Positions 23,922 through 33,492 of a stretch of DNA of 64,000 bases are shown one piece after another. Each line of letters begins with the position of its first letter. The first letter of the stretch is position 1. The stretch covers positions 167,691-231,690 of the forward strand of contig JAJDEP010000010.1 of assembly GCA_029259715.1 (NCBI GenBank), written 5' to 3'. Made by a program: the position numbers and the translations under genes. The notes under the pieces were generated by a model, which made no database searches, was not told the DNA's origin, and saw only the letters and a list, made by a program, of their open reading frames with translations. Source of the stretch: Planctomycetota bacterium. GTDB lineage: Bacteria > Planctomycetota > B15-G4.

Positions 23922-25517
23922 ATGGACACGACGGCGATTCCGTCGCACGGGCTGCGCGCGCGCACCACGCGAGTGGTCGGGCGAATGATCGGCACAGCAG
24001 CGTTGCTGGCGCTCATGACATCGGACGCGCTCGCGCAACTGCCGGCGCCACCGCCGGTGGGCACCGACCTGCGCGTCGACGCCGACTTCCCCGGGCTGTA
24101 CTCCTCGGTGAAGCCCGCGGTCACCGGCACCGACGACGACGGCATCCACATCACGTGGTCCGACTACCGCAATCCCAGCTGGGACATCTACTACCGCCGC
24201 CTCGAGGCCTTCGGCACCGGCACCGCGCAGGCCGAGATCCAGATCAGCGCCGGCGTCGTCGGTAACGACTCGCGCCCGGCCATCGCCACCGACGGCGTCG
24301 ACGACATCTACGTGGCCTGGCACAACTTCACCGGCAACGTGGTGGAGACGGTCCAGTTCGCGCGCTCGACCGACGGCGGCTTCACGTGGTCCGTACCCGT
24401 CGCGCTCAACCTCCCCGCCGGGTTCGTCAGCGAGCCGCAGATCTGCGCCGACGGCTCGGGCCGCGTCTACGTGGCCTGGTCCGAGTTCGACGGCCTGCAG
24501 GACCAGATCTACATGGTGCTCTCGGTCAACTCCGGCGCCACCTTCTCGGCGCCGGTGCGGGTCAACGCCATCGCCACCGGTCACAGCGAACACCCGCGCC
24601 TGGCGTGCGACAACGCCGGCACGCTGCACATCACCTACTTCGACCGGCGCTTCGACAACCACGACGTCTTCTACCGGCGCTACGTCGTGGGCGCGGGCTT
24701 CGGCCCCGACCGACTCATCGAGACGTCCCCCAACCAGGCCAGCTCCCTGGCCATCGCCGCCGACCACGTCGGCGGCTCCGGGCTGGTCGTGGCGACGTGG
24801 ATCAACTTCGGGTTCGACGTCAACAACGCCCTGGTGACCTGCCTCGAGTCGAACTGGTCGACGGATGCGGGTGTGAACTGGCAACCGGCCGAGGTGGCCG
24901 TGTCCGGCATCTGCGCCGCCCCCACGATCACGCCCGTGTTCCTCGACGGCGACCTGACGGCCGCGTGGGACGCCGGCACCACCACGGCGTCGGTGCACGC
25001 CGCCTACGGTCGCATCGAGATCCCCGACGGGCTGTCGCCGACGGCGGCCCTGATCCATCACACGGCCTTCACCTGGGACGGCGTCACCGCTGCCTGGGGC
25101 ACCGAGACCCAGCTCAGCACTGGCGGCGCGCCCTACCCCAACAAGGGCCAGGTCTTCCCGCTGCCGCGCACGCAGATCATGACCGACCCGGTGGGCGGCC
25201 GCTTCGTGTTCGCGTCGTGGATGCAGACGGAGTCCGGCTTCGAGACCTACTTCGACATCAAGACGGCCTGGTCGAAGGACTGGGGCGCCAGCTGGTCGGC
25301 CCCCACGCGCCTGACGTCCCACGCCAACGGCTCGGGCACGCGCTCCGCCTTCCCGCGTCTGTGGGCCGCGAGCAACCGCGCCGTCGGTGTGTGGGACGAC
25401 CGACGCATGTGGACCACCGACGACGAGCTGCCCCCGGGCAGCCCGTACATCCCCGGCGAGGAGATGCCCATCGGCTCTCCCGACGTCTACCTCAACACCA
25501 TCACGCTGCAGCGCTGA
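23922..25517 (+). CDS. Secreted Asp-box (BNR-like) propeller protein
   Basis: A 531-residue exported protein. A signal peptide ends near residue 40 (LLALMTSDALAQ). The mature part has sialidase-like Asp-box motifs, for example RSTDGGFTWSVP, STDAGVNWQPA and SKDWGASWSAP, separated by repeats of the type ITWSDYRNPSWDIYYRR and YVAWSEFDGLQDQIY. This is a six-bladed propeller layout shared by sialidases and many uncharacterised exoproteins. I cannot identify the catalytic arginine triad of sialidases. The start follows GGAGGCGAGG. The next gene starts 34 bases later and may be co-transcribed. Confidence 0.8.
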   Translation: MDTTAIPSHGLRARTTRVVGRMIGTAALLALMTSDALAQLPAPPPVGTDLRVDADFPGLYSSVKPAVTGTDDDGIHITWSDYRNPSWDIYYRRLEAFGTGTAQAEIQISAGVVGNDSRPAIATDGVDDIYVAWHNFTGNVVETVQFARSTDGGFTWSVPVALNLPAGFVSEPQICADGSGRVYVAWSEFDGLQDQIYMVLSVNSGATFSAPVRVNAIATGHSEHPRLACDNAGTLHITYFDRRFDNHDVFYRRYVVGAGFGPDRLIETSPNQASSLAIAADHVGGSGLVVATWINFGFDVNNALVTCLESNWSTDAGVNWQPAEVAVSGICAAPTITPVFLDGDLTAAWDAGTTTASVHAAYGRIEIPDGLSPTAALIHHTAFTWDGVTAAWGTETQLSTGGAPYPNKGQVFPLPRTQIMTDPVGGRFVFASWMQTESGFETYFDIKTAWSKDWGASWSAPTRLTSHANGSGTRSAFPRLWAASNRAVGVWDDRRMWTTDDELPPGSPYIPGEEMPIGSPDVYLNTITLQR

Positions 25518-25551
25518 TCCGATCGCCCGATCGAGGCCGGAGACGACAAGC

Positions 25552-28410
25552 ATGACCCCCGCACACCATTCCCTTGCACACCGGATCAGCGCCGCGCTGA
25601 GCATCGCGCTGCTCCTCTTCACCGCCCCCCTCGCCGCGCAGCAGCAGCCGGGCTCCTACGGGCCGGCCAACCCCGGCAACCCCCTGCCCATCCCCGTGAA
25701 CAAGGCGTTCGAGAACAACCTCGTCGCCTTCGACTTCCGCGCCGACGGCACCGACCTCGAGCTGATCTCGGCCCGCAGCAAGGTGCCGGGCGCTCTGCCC
25801 ATCGCCATGGCGGACGGCTCGGGCGGCTGGACCTTGCGGCTCGCCAAGAAGGACGTGTGGCCTCCCGTCTGGCTCGAGATCTCAAGTGACGGGTCGGTGT
25901 GCGACTCGGGCGGCTGCAGCAACCCCAGCGTGGGCAGCCTCGACGACCTGCGTCTCGAGTACGCCGCGCTGTCCGAGCCGTTCGACAGGCTCGACGTGCG
26001 TTGGAGCGGCGTCGTCACCTTCGAGGGCACCACCGTGCCGTTCGTCGTCGACGCCGACTGGCGCATGCTGGGCAACCTGCCGTTCGTCTCGACCAAGCTG
26101 GGCGTGCGCCTTCAATCGCGCAGCCCCCTGCCCTTCTACCTCAGCCACGTGGTCTACCCGAAGGTGCGCGTCGAGGCCTTCGACACCGACACCGACGAGC
26201 TGGTGGTGCCGTGGGTCACGGGCAGCCTGGTGCGCGATCCGACCAACCCGGCCTTCCCCTTCCCCGATTGGCTCGGCAACAAGGGCTCCTTCCTCGGTGA
26301 CGAGGGCACCTTCCTGCCCGTCTCCATGAGCGCCTACTACGACGGCCGCGAGCCCGTCTCCAACGGGCTGATCTACCTGGCCGACGTGGGCGACCACTAC
26401 TGGAAGGACCTGCTCATCGAGGTGACGCCCGACCAGGCCGGGCCGCTCATGCCGGGCAGCGTCGACTGGGGCGTCCGGCACGTGCCCGACGACATCTACG
26501 CCAGCCGCGAATACACCATGCCCTACGACGTGCGCATCGGCGCGATCCCCGGAGACTGGTGGGAGGCGGTGGACATGTACCGCTTCTTCCTCGAGAACGA
26601 GGTGCCGTGGTACCAGGGCCCCGTCGGCGCGCAGACCAACCCCATGCCGACCAAGGCCAAGAAGCTCGTGGCCGAGGTGTGGTTCCAGCCGGGTTTCCAC
26701 GGCGACCACATGGACATGATCAATCAGCAGATGATGGACATGTCCCGGGTGCTCGGCAGCAACGTCAGCACGATCTGGTACGGCTGGCACGCGCCCGACC
26801 AGTTCAACCACTTCCAGCTCGATGGTTCCCTTCCGGGCCGTCCCAGCGACGGCGCCGCCTTCCGCGAAGCCACCAAGCAGTTCGAGCACTTCGCGGCCCC
26901 CTATTACAACGCCGCGTCCGGCGCGTGGTGGGCCGACGTGATCCCGCCCATCGGCACGCCCAGCCAGCACCAGCTCGACGTGGCGGCCTCCTTCACGTGG
27001 CAGGAGGACAACGAACGGCTGCTGAGCGAAGGCAGCGCGAACCGCACGGGCTTCCTCGATCCCGGCGCGCAGTGGTGGCGTGACGAGATGCCCGACCAGA
27101 TCCTCGATCTGGCCGAGTTCCTCGACATGAACGGCATCTACCTCGACGTGTTCCTGTCGGTGCCCAACTTCCTCGACGACCCGACCACCCGCCTGCACCC
27201 GCCGGGCGGCGGGCGCTGGATGTTCGACGAGCGCATGACCCAGATGGCCCTGCTGGAGAGCGGCCTGCCGGGCCTGGCCCCTGATCCGGGCGACTTCCTG
27301 ATCACCATGGAGTTCGTGCTCAGCCGCTTCACCGAGAAGGTGCACGTGATGCACACCAACCCGGCCGAGAACCTCTTGTCGGCCAATGAGAACCCGGCGC
27401 ACCCCGATGCCGAGCCCATGGAGAACGCGGTCACCATCCCGCTCTTCCGTGCTCTGTACGACAACGTGAAGCTGAGCCGCATCACCCAGAGCAAGCCCAA
27501 CGACATCAGCCGCTACGGCTGGATCGTCGCCAACAACGTGCTCACCTTCGGGCAGATCACGGGCATCATGCGCCCGGCGCCCGAGCTCGTGCCGATCTTC
27601 TCCGACCGCTTCGCTTTCGCGCCGTTCTTCGGTTCGCCGTTCATCCCCAACGACCCGGTGGGCATGTCCGGCGGCGGCGGCACAGCCCCGCCCGGACCCA
27701 ACCCGCCCCCGGGCCCCGGCGACTCGCTCACACAGGAGGAGTCGGACGCCATCACGACGATCCTCGGCCCCTTCCCCGAGGTGCCGCCGGACACCTTCAA
27801 CGCGCCCTTCTACGAGTTCGTGAAGAACGTGAACGTGGCCCTGCGCGGCGAGGTTCCGGCCGACACCGACGGCGACGGCAGCCTGCACGGCAACGGCGGC
27901 GACCGCTTCCTCAAGTGGCACAACGGCACCATCCGGCGCCTGCCCAACTTCCAGGAGACACAGATCGGCGGGCCCCCCTTCACGGGCATCCCGGGCGTCG
28001 AACTGAATCCCGATCCGGCCACGCCCTACACCATGACGCCGGTGTACACCGAGCAGTACCCCGTGGGCACGCCCGATCCGTTCCCGGCGCCCGTGGGCCC
28101 GTTGCTCGTGCCCGGCATGTTCCAGGCCCCCAGCGACGCCGCCGGTAGCGATGCCGATTCCCTGGCCTTCATCCTGGTGAATCCCTGGGTCGACCCGACC
28201 CAGGCGGCCACGTTCCAGGTCGACTTCACCGTGCGGCCCGACACCTATCCGCGCTGGCGCTTCGATGGCGTCGTCAACGACTACTCGGTCGTGCGCTACG
28301 ACGTGAGCGGCGACCCGCCGGTGAACCTCGGCAACCACACCGGCCAATTCGTGCACACCGACACGCTGCCGCCGGGCGCCATCGTCTGGTGGGTCTTCCG
28401 CAAGCTGTAG
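25552..28410 (+). CDS. Secreted TIM-barrel glycosidase-like protein (DUF6259-type)
   Basis: A 952-residue exported protein with signal peptide 1-30 (LSIALLLFTAPLAAQ). An N-terminal beta-sandwich (about 35-380) is followed by a segment that looks like a TIM barrel: VAEVWFQPGFHGDHMDMINQ, VSTIWYGWHAPDQFNHFQLD, QILDLAEFLDMNGIYLDVFL, FLITMEFVLSRFTEK. A proline- and glycine-rich linker (near 705-725) and a final beta domain complete it. The layout recalls uncharacterised glycoside-hydrolase-like proteins grouped under DUF6259; this name is from memory. Candidate acids are the Asp in GIYLDVFL and the Glu in ITMEF. It lies directly downstream of the Asp-box gene, so both may act on one extracellular polysaccharide. 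Confidence 0.6.
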   Translation: MTPAHHSLAHRISAALSIALLLFTAPLAAQQQPGSYGPANPGNPLPIPVNKAFENNLVAFDFRADGTDLELISARSKVPGALPIAMADGSGGWTLRLAKKDVWPPVWLEISSDGSVCDSGGCSNPSVGSLDDLRLEYAALSEPFDRLDVRWSGVVTFEGTTVPFVVDADWRMLGNLPFVSTKLGVRLQSRSPLPFYLSHVVYPKVRVEAFDTDTDELVVPWVTGSLVRDPTNPAFPFPDWLGNKGSFLGDEGTFLPVSMSAYYDGREPVSNGLIYLADVGDHYWKDLLIEVTPDQAGPLMPGSVDWGVRHVPDDIYASREYTMPYDVRIGAIPGDWWEAVDMYRFFLENEVPWYQGPVGAQTNPMPTKAKKLVAEVWFQPGFHGDHMDMINQQMMDMSRVLGSNVSTIWYGWHAPDQFNHFQLDGSLPGRPSDGAAFREATKQFEHFAAPYYNAASGAWWADVIPPIGTPSQHQLDVAASFTWQEDNERLLSEGSANRTGFLDPGAQWWRDEMPDQILDLAEFLDMNGIYLDVFLSVPNFLDDPTTRLHPPGGGRWMFDERMTQMALLESGLPGLAPDPGDFLITMEFVLSRFTEKVHVMHTNPAENLLSANENPAHPDAEPMENAVTIPLFRALYDNVKLSRITQSKPNDISRYGWIVANNVLTFGQITGIMRPAPELVPIFSDRFAFAPFFGSPFIPNDPVGMSGGGGTAPPGPNPPPGPGDSLTQEESDAITTILGPFPEVPPDTFNAPFYEFVKNVNVALRGEVPADTDGDGSLHGNGGDRFLKWHNGTIRRLPNFQETQIGGPPFTGIPGVELNPDPATPYTMTPVYTEQYPVGTPDPFPAPVGPLLVPGMFQAPSDAAGSDADSLAFILVNPWVDPTQAATFQVDFTVRPDTYPRWRFDGVVNDYSVVRYDVSGDPPVNLGNHTGQFVHTDTLPPGAIVWWVFRKL

Positions 28411-28480
28411 GCCCGCGGGACCAGCGGCGCAGGCCTCGGCGTAGGATCCACCGCAAGACCCGCCGCGGCCCGCACTGCAG

Positions 28481-28514
28481 TGGGTCGGGTTCAGCGGTGG
28501 GTCGGGTTCAGATC
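28481..28514. repeat. Stop-codon-anchored tandem repeat, period 17
   Basis: TGGGTCGGGTTCAGCGG (28481-28497) is followed by TGGGTCGGGTTCAGATC (28498-28514). Read leftward, the inner copy carries the TGA stop of the HAD-UbiA gene at 28508-28510 and the outer copy repeats the same TGA and downstream bases. It lies in the 97-base gap between two convergent genes. Confidence 0.75.
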
Positions 28515-29974
28515 GTCGCGATGACGATGATGAGCGCCACCAGGGCGCCCGTCACCATGCTCACCCGATCGCTCAACGCGAAGGTGAGCGGGTCGTCCCG
28601 CAGTTCGCCGCGCCGGGCCACGAACCAGATGCGCATGACCCAGTAGAGCAGCAGCGGGCAGGTGAACCACAGCAGCGCGCCCTGGCGATACAGCTCCTCG
28701 ACCTTCTCGCTGTTGATGTAGAGGCTGAACACGAGCACCGAGAGGAACCCGCTGGTCGAGCCGAGCGTCGCGATGAGGTCCATCTCGTCGACGCGGTAGC
28801 CGCGCCCCTTGGCCTCGGTCAGGTCCTGCTCGCCCATCAGCCTCAGCTCGCCGTAGCGCTTGGCGAAGGCCAGGCTGAGGAACAGGAACATCGAGAAGGC
28901 CAGCAGCCACTCGGACACGATGACGTCGATGGCCGCGCCGCCCGCCAGCACGCGCAGGGTGTAGAGGCCCGCCAGCAGGATCACGTCGATCAGCAGCTTG
29001 CGCTTGAAGTACAGCGAATACGCGCAGGTGAGCACCAGGTAGGCCGCCAGCAACCCGACGAACTTGGTCGGCAGCAGCGCTACGGCGAGCCCGAAGCCCA
29101 GGACCAGCAGCACGGGGAGCAGCATCAGGCCGAAGCCCGGCGACAGCCGCCCCGCCGCGAACGGCCGGCGACACTTGTCGGGATGCGCGCGGTCGGCCGC
29201 CAGATCGAGCAGGTCGTTGAGGACGTAGCCGGCGGAGGCCACCAGGCTGAACGCGACGATGCCCCAGGCCACGCCGACCAAGCGCCCGACGTCGGTCACC
29301 AGGTGCGCGGCCGCCAGCGGCACGAGCAGCAGCAGGTTCTTGGTCCATTGGCGCGGACGCAGCGCTTCGATGATCGCCGGCAGGCCGCCGTCCTCGCCGG
29401 CGAACACCCGCTCGGGCACACGCTTCGTGGCGAGCCGGCGCAGCGTCACCGGGTCGGGGCTCACCGCGTAGGCCTTGCGCGCCGCCATCCACAGCGGCAT
29501 GTCAGCGGACGAATCGCCCATGTAGTCGAAGGAACCCTCACCCAGGGTCTCGCGCAGGGCCGCCAGCTTGGCGGCGCCCTTGAGGTTGCGGCGCCCATCG
29601 CTGGCCAGCACCGCATCGAAGCAGCCCAGGTGGTCGGCCACGGCCCGGCCCACCGCCTCGTCGCTGGCCGTCACCAACATCAGGCTGCGCCCCTGCGCCT
29701 TCTGCTCCCGCAGGAAGGCCAGGACATCTTCCCGGTAGGGCAGGGCGGACGCGTCGAGGGGCGCCGCGGCCGCGACGCGCCGCTTGAAGGCCGCCCGCCC
29801 GTCCCCCGCGCCCCGCACGATGCCCACCAGCGTCGCGGGGTCGTGCCGCAGCATGCGCAGCAGCGACTCGTGCAGTGTGTCGGTCGCCACGAGGGTGCCG
29901 TCGAGGTCGACGCAGAGGGGCGGCTCGGCGGCCGTGTCGGAGGTCCCTGGGGCAACCCCAGCCAGGTCGGTCAT
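28508..29974 (-). CDS. HAD phosphatase-UbiA prenyltransferase fusion
   Basis: A 488-residue fusion. Residues 18-210 form a HAD hydrolase: the nucleophile motif is VDLDGTLVATD (Asp23, Asp25), with LVTASDEAV and later DYMGDSSADMPLW. Residues 215-488 form a UbiA-type polyprenyl transferase with NDLLDLAADRAHPDKCRRPF (the NDxxD-type magnesium site) and YFKRKLLIDVILLAGLYTLR. The UbiA half resembles decaprenyl-phosphate phosphoribosyltransferase of mycobacteria, and this fusion is known in many bacteria. A likely job is transfer of phosphoribose to a polyprenyl phosphate followed by dephosphorylation, giving a lipid-linked pentose donor. A membrane glycosyltransferase is divergently transcribed next to it, a natural partner. 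Confidence 0.87.
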   Translation of the reverse strand: MTDLAGVAPGTSDTAAEPPLCVDLDGTLVATDTLHESLLRMLRHDPATLVGIVRGAGDGRAAFKRRVAAAAPLDASALPYREDVLAFLREQKAQGRSLMLVTASDEAVGRAVADHLGCFDAVLASDGRRNLKGAAKLAALRETLGEGSFDYMGDSSADMPLWMAARKAYAVSPDPVTLRRLATKRVPERVFAGEDGGLPAIIEALRPRQWTKNLLLLVPLAAAHLVTDVGRLVGVAWGIVAFSLVASAGYVLNDLLDLAADRAHPDKCRRPFAAGRLSPGFGLMLLPVLLVLGFGLAVALLPTKFVGLLAAYLVLTCAYSLYFKRKLLIDVILLAGLYTLRVLAGGAAIDVIVSEWLLAFSMFLFLSLAFAKRYGELRLMGEQDLTEAKGRGYRVDEMDLIATLGSTSGFLSVLVFSLYINSEKVEELYRQGALLWFTCPLLLYWVMRIWFVARRGELRDDPLTFALSDRVSMVTGALVALIIVIATI

Positions 29975-30068
29975 CGCAAGCGGTCCTCGGGGCGTTGTCC
30001 CAGGTGGGCGGGGTCCCCGGTGAGCGGGGTCCCTGGCGAGCGGACCCCAATGGTACTCTCCGCCGGCC

Positions 30069-32048
30069 ATGTCGCGCGCGAAGCTGTCGCTCCTGTTCCT
30101 CCTGCTGACGGTCGCGGCCCGGCTCCCGGTCTTGCTCGCACACGACGACGCATGGCAGTCGTTCGAGGTGCACACGGGCAACCTGGCCCAGGGCTTCCTC
30201 GACGGCCTCGACATGAAGATCGAGCGCATGCCGGCCATGCCCCACAACCGGGGCAACGCGCCGAGCGCCCTGCTGCTGGCCCCCTTCTACGCCGTCCTCG
30301 GGCCCACGGCCTTCGCCATGAAGCTGTTCCCGGTGCTGTGGCACGCCTTCACGGTGCTGTTGCTGGTCGCGCTGTTCGATCGCTTCTTCAACCGGCGCGC
30401 CGCGTGGGCCTGCGGCTGGCTGCTCGTGCTCGCGCCGCCCATGTTCACCAAGCTCTCGGTGCTGGGGTACGCCTCGCATATGGAGGCGACGCTGTTCATG
30501 GCCCTGCCGCTGTGGCCCTTCTTCGCCATCACCCTCGAGGGCAAGGCCGACATGCGGCGCTACCTGGGCTTCGGGCTGGCCACGGGCGCCGCGGGCTTCT
30601 TCCACCTGCAGGCCTTGCTGTTCTGCCTCGGACTCTTCGTCCTGCTGATCATCCAGCGGCCCCGCGCCACCCTCACCAAGGGGCTGCTCGCGGGGGCCCT
30701 GGGCATGGCCATCACCGGCGGGCCCTCGTTCCTGTTTCCCGGCGGCAACGTCGATTACGTCAGCAAGGCGCTGTTCAAGGACAAGCCCCCGGCGACGGCG
30801 CCCGACGCCGACCGGGTGGAGAAGCTGCAGAACTTCTTCGAGGGCGGCGCCGTCGAGGCCCTCGACTTCGGCGAGGCCGGCGAGCGGGCGGGCGTGATCC
30901 TCGGCTCGCTCTGGCTGGCCGCGCTGCTGGCGGCCTGCGCCACTGCCGTCTGGGACGAGCGCGCCCGTCTCGCCCAGCTGTTCCGTCGGGTGTTCACCTT
31001 CCGCGCGGGCGAGGTCAGTCCCCTCGCGGTGTTCGTCTTCCATCCCTTCGCCGTGCTGGCGCTGTTCTTCATGACGTCGATGTCGCTCAACCTGGGGAAT
31101 CTCGGGTCGGGCAACGAGAACCGGCGGCTGGTCCCCGTCGTGTTCTCGCTGTTGCTGCTGGCGGCGGCGGGCCTGGGCGGGACGGGCCGGCGCCCGGCCC
31201 CCTCACGCGGGCGCCGCGGCGTGCTGGTGCTGCTGATCCTGGTGGGCGCGGCCGGACTCGTGGCGACGGGACGCCCCAACCCCGCGGCCGCGATCCCGCA
31301 ACGCGGTGAAGCCTACGAGTGGTTCTCGGTGCACCTCGCCCACCACACCGGCGGCGACCCCGACGCGTTGGTGGACACCATCCTGGAGCTCGACCGCGGC
31401 GACCTGCGCTTCGCCACCCTGCGCTACACGGTGGGCTACCCCGGCCTGGCGGTGAACCGGCCCGGCGACCTGGCCCGCGAGGGACGCCTGCTGCTGAACG
31501 GCGACACGCCCCACGTGCTCTTCCGGGCCACCGCGGTGGGACGCGCCCTGGGCGCGCGCCGCACGGCCGCCGCCTCGCCGTCCCTCACGGCCATGCTCGA
31601 CACGTTGACCCCCACCCTGCGGGCCGCGGTGCTGCACGGCCTCGGTCTGGGCCTGCCGAAGATGCGGCCCGGCGGCCAGCCGGTCGCCTATCGCCGGGCC
31701 CAACGCCAACTGCTGGACGAACTCCAGGGCTGGAGCCCCGCCGATCGCAGCGCGATCCTCGAGGGCTACGCCTTCCCGCGGGGCTTCTCGCTGATGCCCT
31801 ACATCCCGGCGCTGCTCCAGCCGCTGACCGACTTCGCCGCCCTCCCGGAGCCGGTGCGCGATGCCTTCATGCGCGGGTTCGGCTGGGGCTATCGCCAGCG
31901 CTGGCTGCAGGTTCCCGACGCGGTGCCCGACGAACTCGCCATTCTGCAAGCGGTGCCCGATCTCGGCAGACGCGCGCTGATCGAGGGCCTGATCGGCTCG
32001 AACCTGCCTCCGGAAGCCGAGGCCATGGCCGCCTACGTCGCCCGCTGA
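30069..32048 (+). CDS. Membrane glycosyltransferase-like protein (GT-C/PMT type)
   Basis: A 659-residue polytopic protein with about eleven membrane helices in the first 420 residues. The loop after helix 1 has HDDAWQSFEVHTGNLAQGF, with acidic residues where GT-C transferases bind the lipid-phosphate sugar donor, and RMPAMPHNRGNAP follows. The C-terminal 230 residues are soluble and unusual, with repeated short helices (AAVLHGLGLGLPKMRPGG, DAFMRGFGWGYRQRW, RALIEGLIGSNLP). Substrate unknown. It faces the HAD-UbiA gene. TACTCT ends nine bases before the ATG and no ribosome-binding sequence is seen, so the mRNA may be leaderless or have only a few leader bases. Confidence 0.7.
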   Translation: MSRAKLSLLFLLLTVAARLPVLLAHDDAWQSFEVHTGNLAQGFLDGLDMKIERMPAMPHNRGNAPSALLLAPFYAVLGPTAFAMKLFPVLWHAFTVLLLVALFDRFFNRRAAWACGWLLVLAPPMFTKLSVLGYASHMEATLFMALPLWPFFAITLEGKADMRRYLGFGLATGAAGFFHLQALLFCLGLFVLLIIQRPRATLTKGLLAGALGMAITGGPSFLFPGGNVDYVSKALFKDKPPATAPDADRVEKLQNFFEGGAVEALDFGEAGERAGVILGSLWLAALLAACATAVWDERARLAQLFRRVFTFRAGEVSPLAVFVFHPFAVLALFFMTSMSLNLGNLGSGNENRRLVPVVFSLLLLAAAGLGGTGRRPAPSRGRRGVLVLLILVGAAGLVATGRPNPAAAIPQRGEAYEWFSVHLAHHTGGDPDALVDTILELDRGDLRFATLRYTVGYPGLAVNRPGDLAREGRLLLNGDTPHVLFRATAVGRALGARRTAAASPSLTAMLDTLTPTLRAAVLHGLGLGLPKMRPGGQPVAYRRAQRQLLDELQGWSPADRSAILEGYAFPRGFSLMPYIPALLQPLTDFAALPEPVRDAFMRGFGWGYRQRWLQVPDAVPDELAILQAVPDLGRRALIEGLIGSNLPPEAEAMAAYVAR

Positions 32049-32170
32049 GCCGTGCCGGGATTCGGCCCCCAGCCGTTCCGGCATCCGGCATAGACTCGTT
32101 CCGGGTCGCCACGGCGCGCTTTGCGCCTGGTGTCGTGGCAACCCCTCCCCCCCGAGCTCGCCTCGCACCG

Positions 32171-32818
32171 ATGTCTGCTCAGACCATCCCCGTCCTGCTG
32201 GCCGACGACCACCCGGTCGTCCGCAATGGGTTGGCGCACGTGCTCGAGGCGACGGACGACATCCGGGTCGTCGGCCATGCCGGCGGCGGCCGCGAGGCCA
32301 TCGAGCAGACGCGCACGCTCAAGCCCACCGTCGTCGTGCTCGACTACCGCATGCCCGACATGGACGGCACGCAGGTGGTCGCCAAGCTGAAGGCCCAGCA
32401 CCCCCGGGTGGCCGTGATCATCTTCACCATGTACGAGAGCGTGCACTACGCCACCCAGGCCCTGAAGGCCGGGGCCAAGGGCTTCGTCGTCAAGGGCGAC
32501 GAGTTGGACGAGGTCATCGAGGCGATCCGCATCGTCGGCCGCGGCGGCAGTTACATCACGCCCCGGCTCAACGACCCCATCGCGCGTCAGCTCCACCGCT
32601 TCGGCGAGGAGCGCGACGGCGTCGCCCTGCTCTCGCAGCGGGAGTTCGAGCTCGTGCGTTGTCGCGTCCGCGGCATGACCTTGAAGGAATCGGCCGGGCA
32701 CATGCACGTGTCGGAGAGCACGGCCTCCACCTATCAGCAGCGCACGCTCGAGAAGCTCGACCTCAAGAACGTGGCGCAGCTCATTCGCTACGCGCTCGAC
32801 CACGGGATCAGCGGCTGA
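32171..32818 (+). CDS. NarL/FixJ-type response regulator
   Basis: A 215-residue two-component regulator. The receiver domain has LLADDHPVVRNGL with the acidic pair, the phosphorylation site Asp58 in VVVLDYRMPDMDG and the Lys in AKGFVVKGDELDE. The C-terminal LuxR-type helix-turn-helix reads LLSQREFELVRCRVRGMTLK then HVSESTASTYQQRTLEKLDL. No histidine kinase lies next to it, so it is an orphan in this window. The start at 32171 is set by the receiver domain; the much longer open frame upstream is the shadow of the glycosyltransferase gene. Targets are unknown. Confidence 0.92.
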   Translation: MSAQTIPVLLADDHPVVRNGLAHVLEATDDIRVVGHAGGGREAIEQTRTLKPTVVVLDYRMPDMDGTQVVAKLKAQHPRVAVIIFTMYESVHYATQALKAGAKGFVVKGDELDEVIEAIRIVGRGGSYITPRLNDPIARQLHRFGEERDGVALLSQREFELVRCRVRGMTLKESAGHMHVSESTASTYQQRTLEKLDLKNVAQLIRYALDHGISG

Positions 32819-32864
32819 GCCGCCGTGGCGTGCGACGGCGGGGTCGCGAGACGGCGGGGTCGCC

Positions 32865-33425
32865 TCAGGAGAGGCCCTGCATGAGCGGGTGCTCGGCGCG
32901 CAGGTAGAGGTGGTAGACGGTGAGCACGCAGTAGAGCAGGAACACCAAGGCGAGCAGCCCCTTCACCCGGCGGAAGCGCACGTGAATCAGCAGGAACACG
33001 GCGCCCACCAGGGTCACGCCGATCTTCGCCCCGATGAACAGGCCTTCGCTCTGCTGCAGCGCGGCATCCATGATCGGGTTGGCCTCGGCCCCGCCTTTGG
33101 ACAGGTAGTCGAGGGTGAACAGCAGGTCGAACAGCGACAGCACGACGATGCCCCCGACCAGGAACCACTCCAGCCCCCGATAGCGGTCGAAGTAGCTGCC
33201 TTCGCTCTCGCCCGCGCGGCGTCCTTGCCGGCGGCGTCCCACCAGCCAGTGGCGGGAGATCGAAGGCGTCTTGCGGGCCCGACGATCGCCTCCCTGTCGA
33301 CGGTCCGGCGTCGCGGGTCCGCGGTCTCGGCTCTGGTCGTCGTGGGCTTCCACTCGGTCGGCGCGGCTCACCGGAGACTCGGACGGCGCACCGCATGTCC
33401 CTCGCACGGAGGGGCGGTCGCACAT
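32865..33425 (-). CDS. DUF5658-like membrane protein
   Basis: A 186-residue protein with a basic hydrophilic N-terminus (DRRQGGDRRARKT) and three predicted membrane helices in the C-terminal half: FLVGGIVVLSLFDLLFTLDY, FIGAKIGVTLVGAVFLLIHV and LLALVFLLYCVLTVYHLYL. The motif DLLFTLDYLSKGGAEANPIM is the core of the DUF5658 family, which has no known function. The N-terminal extension may belong to the gene or the true start may be later; no strong ribosome-binding site decides. A tandem duplication of GCGACCCCGCCGTC follows its stop codon. Confidence 0.65.
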   Translation of the reverse strand: MCDRPSVRGTCGAPSESPVSRADRVEAHDDQSRDRGPATPDRRQGGDRRARKTPSISRHWLVGRRRQGRRAGESEGSYFDRYRGLEWFLVGGIVVLSLFDLLFTLDYLSKGGAEANPIMDAALQQSEGLFIGAKIGVTLVGAVFLLIHVRFRRVKGLLALVFLLYCVLTVYHLYLRAEHPLMQGLS

Positions 33426-33492
33426 TCCGGTGTCGGCAGTCGCCGGGAGATTCCTGGAGGCATTCGGCCTCTCGGGGGGGGGGGCCGGACCC

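Noticed and set aside
25882..28356. An 824-codon antisense frame opposite the glycosidase-like gene, and a similar one at 22224-23843 opposite the TadG gene
   Set aside because: Same explanation: no motifs, composition typical of antisense frames in high-GC DNA.
33474..33484. Run of 11 G just after the pilin-like gene as a regulatory or phase-variable tract
   Set aside because: It lies outside the coding frame and could be a sequencing artefact as at the right edge; no function can be supported.
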